A DNA stretch of 64,000 nt, from contig NZ_FRBL01000011.1 of assembly GCF_900142605.1 (NCBI RefSeq), forward strand, positions 1-64,000, read 5' to 3'. Below, piece by piece: positions 60,390 through 64,000 of this stretch (positions within the stretch are counted from its first letter, which is position 1; every line of letters begins with the position of its first letter). This DNA comes from Chitinophaga jiangningensis. Its GTDB lineage: Bacteria > Bacteroidota > Bacteroidia > Chitinophagales > Chitinophagaceae. The notes beneath the pieces are model-generated. The model had not been told where the DNA came from. It did not search any database and saw only the letters and a program-made list of their open reading frames with translations. A program made the position numbers and the translations under genes.

Positions 60390-61145
60390 ATGAAAAAGAA
60401 CCTATTCATCATGCTGGCTGTATTGTTTGCCGTTACTATTGCTTCCTGTAAAAAATCTGCTGATGCCCCGGCAGAACTACAAAGTGTTACAGCAGTTACT
60501 GACCCTGCTAAAAAAGTTTACAACTACATTATCGGATTGGGATTCCCTGCCCACACGATTGTTGACCAGCCAGGTGAGTACATTGTAGAAGGTGACATCC
60601 GTTTCCCTAAAGACATGGTAGTACCAAACGGCGCTTCTACAGAGCAGTATTACACTGGCAGCCTGGTATCTGCTGCTAACGTGGCTAACCTGCGTTTGTA
60701 TGTTGACGCCTCCATGACATCTATGATTTCTGAAATTAACAGTGCCATTGGACAATGGAATGCTGTTGCCAACTGTAATGTTAACTGGGTGGTTGTAACC
60801 AGCGGTACTTACGATGTACTGATCACCAACTACAACCTGGGTAACGGTGTTTGCGGCCAGGGTACTTTCCCAAGTGGTGGTAAAGCCGGTAACCTGATCC
60901 GCATCAATAAAAACTATATTGCCGGTAATAGCTTTGCACAGCGTGCCCGCACTATCTGTCATGAGCTGGGACATAACGTTTCCCTGCGTCATACCAACTG
61001 GGCTGCTATTGGTGAATCCAGCGCTATTGCCGTTCCGGGTGTTGGCGGTACTGATGCATCTTCGCTGATGAATGGTGGTCAGTGCGGAAGCGGCGCCACT
61101 ACTTTATCTACCAATGATAAAAATGCTATTGCAGCATTGTATTAA
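60390..61145 (+). CDS. M57 family (HEIGH-type) metalloprotease lipoprotein, copy 2
   Basis: 251 residues. Lipobox TIASC (Cys20). HELGHNVSLRH gives His191, His195 and His201 with Glu192. Very close to copy 1 throughout (shared KKVYNYIIG, VEGDIRFPKDMV, QYYTGSLVS, VDASMTSM, GNGVCGQGTFPS). The lipoprotein signal region has diverged most. A tandem duplication that includes the leader. Confidence 0.9.
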   Translation: MKKNLFIMLAVLFAVTIASCKKSADAPAELQSVTAVTDPAKKVYNYIIGLGFPAHTIVDQPGEYIVEGDIRFPKDMVVPNGASTEQYYTGSLVSAANVANLRLYVDASMTSMISEINSAIGQWNAVANCNVNWVVVTSGTYDVLITNYNLGNGVCGQGTFPSGGKAGNLIRINKNYIAGNSFAQRARTICHELGHNVSLRHTNWAAIGESSAIAVPGVGGTDASSLMNGGQCGSGATTLSTNDKNAIAALY

Positions 61146-61166
61146 TATTTCTTTCTTCTTCTGCGA

Positions 61167-61198
61167 AAAGGCACCCCGTGGCGGGGTGCTTTTTTTTC
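61167..61198 (+). terminator. Intrinsic terminator after the second M57 gene
   Basis: GCACCCCG, triloop TGG, CGGGGTGC followed by a run of eight T. Unlike the terminator of copy 1. Confidence 0.9.
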
Positions 61199-61416
61199 TT
61201 CCAGCGGCCGTTATCCATATTCTACTTTCTTAAAGGCCGCCAGCAGCAGGCTATGATAAATTTTTATCTGAAATCTCATATTAAAAAGAGTCCTAAACTT
61301 ATGAAATCGCCATAAATGTGTATCCCATCTTCATCCACCCATCCCAAAACCCTTGCAAATCAGCCTTCACAGTTTTATATTGCGATCTTACTTTTTATCG
61401 AGTGTAGTTGTTAATT

Positions 61417-62520
61417 ATGGAAACAGGAACAATGGTAGCAAAGCCGGAGGCGATGCAGGCAAAAAAGCATTATGAAATTCTGGATGGTTTAAGGGGTGTT
61501 GCTGCCGTGATGGTGGTGATCTTTCACTTTATGGAGGTGGTTTTCACCGATCCGAGCACCAACTTTGCGGGACACGGCTTTCTGGCGGTGGACTTCTTCT
61601 TTTGCCTGTCGGGCTTTGTGATTGCCTATGCTTACGACAACCGGATGGCAACCATGAGCACGGGCAGGTTTTTCCTGCAGCGGCTAATCCGCCTGCACCC
61701 TTTAGTAGTGCTGGGAGCTGTGATGGCGTTGGTGTTGTACCTGGTGGACCCGATTGTACCTCCATTTGCAGCATATGGCGTGGGGAGTGTTGTCCTGATT
61801 TTCCTGACTTCTATCCTCCTTATACCCTATCCGGTGATGGAGGAAAGGTATTTCAACCTGTTTTCATTGAATGCGCCTTCCTGGTCCCTGTTTTGGGAGT
61901 ATGTAGCCAATATCGTATATGCGTTAGTGTTATGGCGACTGCCGCGCCGCATAATGGTGGTGCTCACCCTGCTGGCTGCCGGCGGCATTAGCTATGTGGC
62001 ATATACCGCAGGTAATGTGGTAGGTGGCTGGAGCGGAGGCACCTTCTGGCATGGCTTTGCAAGAGTTGCGTACTCATTCCCGGCTGGCATACTGGTGTAT
62101 CGCTACCGGATGATTATCCCTAACAAGCTGGGTTTTCCCGGACTCACCGTACTGCTGCTGGCAGCGCTGATGATGCCCTATTTCCAATACAACTGGCTGG
62201 TAGAGCTGGGGATCGTACTGTTATACTTCCCTTTACTGATTGCGTTGGGAGCTGGCGCCACACTGGCACCTGCCCTGAAGCCGCTGTGCAATTTTTCAGG
62301 CCATATCTCCTACCCGCTGTACATGACTCATTATGGGGCCATCTGGATCTTTGCCAATTACTTCAACACCTATAAGCCTGGAACAACAGAACTCACCATG
62401 GTGATCGTTTCCGGTGTGCTGATACTGATAGCAGTTGCTTACATGGCTATGCGCTGGTTTGATGTGCCGGTGCGACAATATCTCTCTAAAAAAATATTAA
62501 AGAAAGTAATAAAGTATTAG
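61417..62520 (+). CDS. Acyltransferase family 3 (OafA-like) membrane protein
   Basis: 367 residues from the ATG at 61417. YEILDGLRGVAAVMVVIFHFMEVVF (in pieces, with the family's DGLRG and His) begins at about residue 20, then about ten helices, FFFCLSGFVIAYAYD and RLIRLHPLVVLG. Probably O-acylates a sugar or lipid at the membrane. Overlaps the convergent thioesterase gene by four bases at the stops. Confidence 0.9.
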   Translation: METGTMVAKPEAMQAKKHYEILDGLRGVAAVMVVIFHFMEVVFTDPSTNFAGHGFLAVDFFFCLSGFVIAYAYDNRMATMSTGRFFLQRLIRLHPLVVLGAVMALVLYLVDPIVPPFAAYGVGSVVLIFLTSILLIPYPVMEERYFNLFSLNAPSWSLFWEYVANIVYALVLWRLPRRIMVVLTLLAAGGISYVAYTAGNVVGGWSGGTFWHGFARVAYSFPAGILVYRYRMIIPNKLGFPGLTVLLLAALMMPYFQYNWLVELGIVLLYFPLLIALGAGATLAPALKPLCNFSGHISYPLYMTHYGAIWIFANYFNTYKPGTTELTMVIVSGVLILIAVAYMAMRWFDVPVRQYLSKKILKKVIKY

Positions 62521-62954
62521 CGATTTTTAGCCACCACGGCTACTGTATGCCGGCAAATGCATATCAGCTGTCCGGATTCATCCACTATCCGGATATCCCA
62601 AACTTGTGTACGGCCACCCAGGTGCAAAGCGCGTGCGGTGGCATATACGCGGCCGCTACGGGCACTTCTGACGTGGTTGGCATTGATCTCCATACCAAAA
62701 CAGACAAACAAATCCGGATCAATGACGAGTGTACCGGCAATGCTGCCCACGGTTTCTGCCAGCGCCATGGAAGCGCCACCATGCAGGATGCCGTACTTCT
62801 GTACAGTGCGGTAGTCCACCGGCATGGAAGCGGTGAGGAAGTCGGGACCTATTTCAGTAAACTCCATTCCCAGGTGCGCATTGAGCGTGCCTGCATTTTC
62901 TTCGTTTAAAGTGGCGATGGATACAGGTTTGTACCAGATGGTGTCGGTAATCAT
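62517..62954 (-). CDS. PaaI/MenI-like hotdog thioesterase
   Basis: 145 residues, hotdog fold. HGGASMALAETVGSIAGTL holds the usual Glu on the central helix and YGILHGG precedes it. Such enzymes hydrolyse aryl- or hydroxybenzoyl-CoA; the pairing with menaquinone synthesis (MenI) cannot be tested here. Confidence 0.9.
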   Translation of the reverse strand: MITDTIWYKPVSIATLNEENAGTLNAHLGMEFTEIGPDFLTASMPVDYRTVQKYGILHGGASMALAETVGSIAGTLVIDPDLFVCFGMEINANHVRSARSGRVYATARALHLGGRTQVWDIRIVDESGQLICICRHTVAVVAKNR

Positions 62955-62991
62955 TCTATCTTTTGTTGTATGCGGGTAAATATAGCGGATT

Positions 62992-63042
62992 CCAATGACA
63001 CCTTCGGTGTCATTGGGGAGGGGTGCCGCGCTTCGCGCGGCA
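62992..63042. repeat. Second copy of the twin-hairpin repeat
   Basis: CCAATGACACC-TTC-GGTGTCATTGG (62992-63016) and TGCCGCGC-TTC-GCGCGGCA (63024-63042). Matches 24867-24914 in the inner arms and order. The stem bases outside them differ but remain paired. Confidence 0.75.
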
Positions 63043-63085
63043 GGCTAAGTTCTTCCGTTGCCACTGAATATTGTAAATTGCTCCC

Positions 63086-63583
63086 ATGTACTACCACAGG
63101 AAAATAAATACGCCGGTGGGCGAACTGCAGCTAATTGCTACAGACAAAGGCCTGCGTGCTATTTTATGGGAAGATGAAGATGGCAGCAGGGTGAAACTGC
63201 CCGTAAATGGAGCGCAAAGCGCACATCCGGTACTGGATGAAACCACGCGGCAGCTGGAAGAATATTTTGCCGGCAGGCGCCGCGTATTTGACCTTCCCTT
63301 ACATTTTGAAGGCACCACTTTTCAGCGGCAGGTGTGGGAAGCGTTATTACGGATTCCCTATGGCCAAACCGTGAGTTATGCGCAGCTGGCCAATCTCCTG
63401 GGCAACCCTAAAGCCGTGCGTGCGGTGGGTGCAGCCAACGGTAAAAATCCCATTTCAATTGTAGCCCCCTGTCACCGGGTGATTGGCTCCTCCGGCAGCC
63501 TGACCGGCTTTGCCGGCGGTATAGCCGTGAAGGAAAGATTGTTGAAAATGGAAGGTGCGATTACCACCAGCACTTTATTTTAA
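63086..63583 (+). CDS. ogt: Methylated-DNA-[protein]-cysteine S-methyltransferase
   Basis: 165 residues. The acceptor Cys129 is in VAPCHRVIG, preceded by FQRQVWEALLRIPYGQTVSYAQLA and the RAVGAANGKNP block. It removes methyl from O6-methylguanine by suicide transfer. No Ada or AlkA gene is next to it. The symbol ogt is the common one for stand-alone forms. Confidence 0.95.
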   Translation: MYYHRKINTPVGELQLIATDKGLRAILWEDEDGSRVKLPVNGAQSAHPVLDETTRQLEEYFAGRRRVFDLPLHFEGTTFQRQVWEALLRIPYGQTVSYAQLANLLGNPKAVRAVGAANGKNPISIVAPCHRVIGSSGSLTGFAGGIAVKERLLKMEGAITTSTLF

Positions 63584-63587
63584 ACAG

Positions 63588-63655
63588 CATCGCAGTACGA
63601 AGGAAGCTCTAAACGTCCCGGAAAAATTCCCCATACTGCGATGTCGTATTTTTAT
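63588..63655 (+). terminator. Possible terminator after ogt
   Basis: CATCGCAGTA (63588-63597) and TACTGCGATG (63634-63643) enclose a 36-base interior, followed by TATTTTTATTTTTT. The long loop makes it weaker evidence than the other terminators. Confidence 0.5.
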
Positions 63656-63662
63656 TTTTTCC

Positions 63663-64000
63663 TTAAGGAGCCACCGGACCGGATACGATCGGGCTTTTGT
63701 TAATCCCTACCTCGAAGCAGCCCAGGTCAGGACTGGCACCGGTGTAAGTATAACCACGGTTTACACCTTTATCAATCAGGTCACTGCCTGTTACCAGGCG
63801 CAGGAAGGTATTAGTAGGCAAGGTGAAATCAGAATGACGGCCCTGCGACATCATGCTTTCGGTGGTAGCGCTGAAGTCGGACGCGTTAACCGTAATGCCT
63901 GCAATCTGGAAATAGTTATTACTAGCCGTGGATGCACTTACATTGAGATTACTTACTTCGCTGCTGGTAGCAGCATATCCCAGGTTATTATAGAGATAGT
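63663..64000 (-). CDS. C-terminal part of a pectate-lyase-like (right-handed beta-helix) protein, truncated by the window
   Basis: The last 112 or so residues; the frame is open to the window edge without a start. IAGITVNASDFSATTESMMSQGRHSD (in pieces), LRLVTGSDLIDKGVNRG and TGASPDLGCFEVG are the usual end of PL1/PL9-type pectate-lyase beta-helix proteins in Bacteroidota. Likely secreted. The catalytic core and signal peptide are outside the window. Confidence 0.8.
   Translation of the reverse strand, partial: YLYNNLGYAATSSEVSNLNVSASTASNNYFQIAGITVNASDFSATTESMMSQGRHSDFTLPTNTFLRLVTGSDLIDKGVNRGYTYTGASPDLGCFEVGINKSPIVSGPVAP

Noticed and set aside
1..64000. tRNA, rRNA or riboswitch genes
   Set aside because: No cloverleaf ends, rRNA signatures or recognised riboswitch cores were seen in the gaps; I could not run a covariance search.

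Overview
The window looks like chromosomal DNA from a Bacteroidota soil-type bacterium, most likely a Chitinophaga-like member of the Chitinophagaceae. The pointers are: promoters of the Bacteroidota type (TTTG, about 20 bases, TAnnTTTG); an OMP_b-brl_3 outer-membrane barrel; DUF1573, DUF3472 and DUF6268-type proteins; a MoxR/DUF58/BatA-BatBC-BatD aerotolerance operon; a secreted LacZ-type galactosidase, a secreted sulfatase and the tail of a pectate-lyase-like protein; M57 lipoprotein proteases; and an ECF41 sigma factor. No rRNA, tRNA, CRISPR array, transposase or phage module was seen. The assignment is inferred from gene content only.

Layout. 1-5010: end of a palindromic repeat, then a leftward four-gene operon (DUF1573/thioredoxin-like lipoprotein, small chitin-binding-like Cys peptide, CBM9-like exported protein, outer-membrane barrel). 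5370-9476: GH2 beta-galactosidase and two paralogous small membrane proteins behind an operator-like palindrome. 9724-16935: deacetylase/DoxX pair, HPP membrane protein, exonuclease VII (xseA-xseB), rRNA pseudouridine synthase, YwbE, a LexA-like HTH-S24 regulator, DinB, alpha/beta hydrolase and Crp/Fnr genes. 17007-24691: small enzymes and hypotheticals, then a leftward TolC-MacA-MacB-permease efflux operon. 24692-25221: a gene-free block of hairpins and degenerate 31-base repeats. 25239-32601: DUF92, a tricorn-like protease, lipoproteins, DinB, a PTH2-type peptidyl-tRNA hydrolase and a DUF3472 lipoprotein. 32933-37666: AlkB; an ECF41 sigma factor with its carboxymuconolactone decarboxylase and a matching promoter; a tandem 307-base duplication carrying 140-base palindromic elements; a TetR/SDR pair sharing one operator. 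37878-46769: metzincin-discoidin lipoprotein, DUF2490, and the Bat operon. 46831-54941: sulfatase, M20 peptidase, acyltransferase, a JAB-like anchored protein with a partner, and a TetR/TetX-like monooxygenase pair. 54918-64000: ECF sigma factor, thioredoxin-fold protein, Omp85-like barrel coupled to a phosphoethanolamine transferase, duplicated M57 proteases, acyltransferase, thioesterase, O6-alkylguanine transferase and a truncated beta-helix protein.

How it fits together. Most genes serve the envelope, polymer breakdown or stress and repair (AlkB, MGMT, exonuclease VII, LexA-like regulator). The less ordinary layer is non-coding: families of palindromes sit at gene ends. One is a 140-base element with GTAGAG...CTCTAC termini. 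Another is a set of paired triloop hairpins whose arms differ at every locus while the apex stays (R)CC-NNN-GG(Y). In two places the two hairpins of a pair share five bases, so both cannot form fully at once. The best candidate for an undescribed protein system is the four-gene operon at 138-5010.
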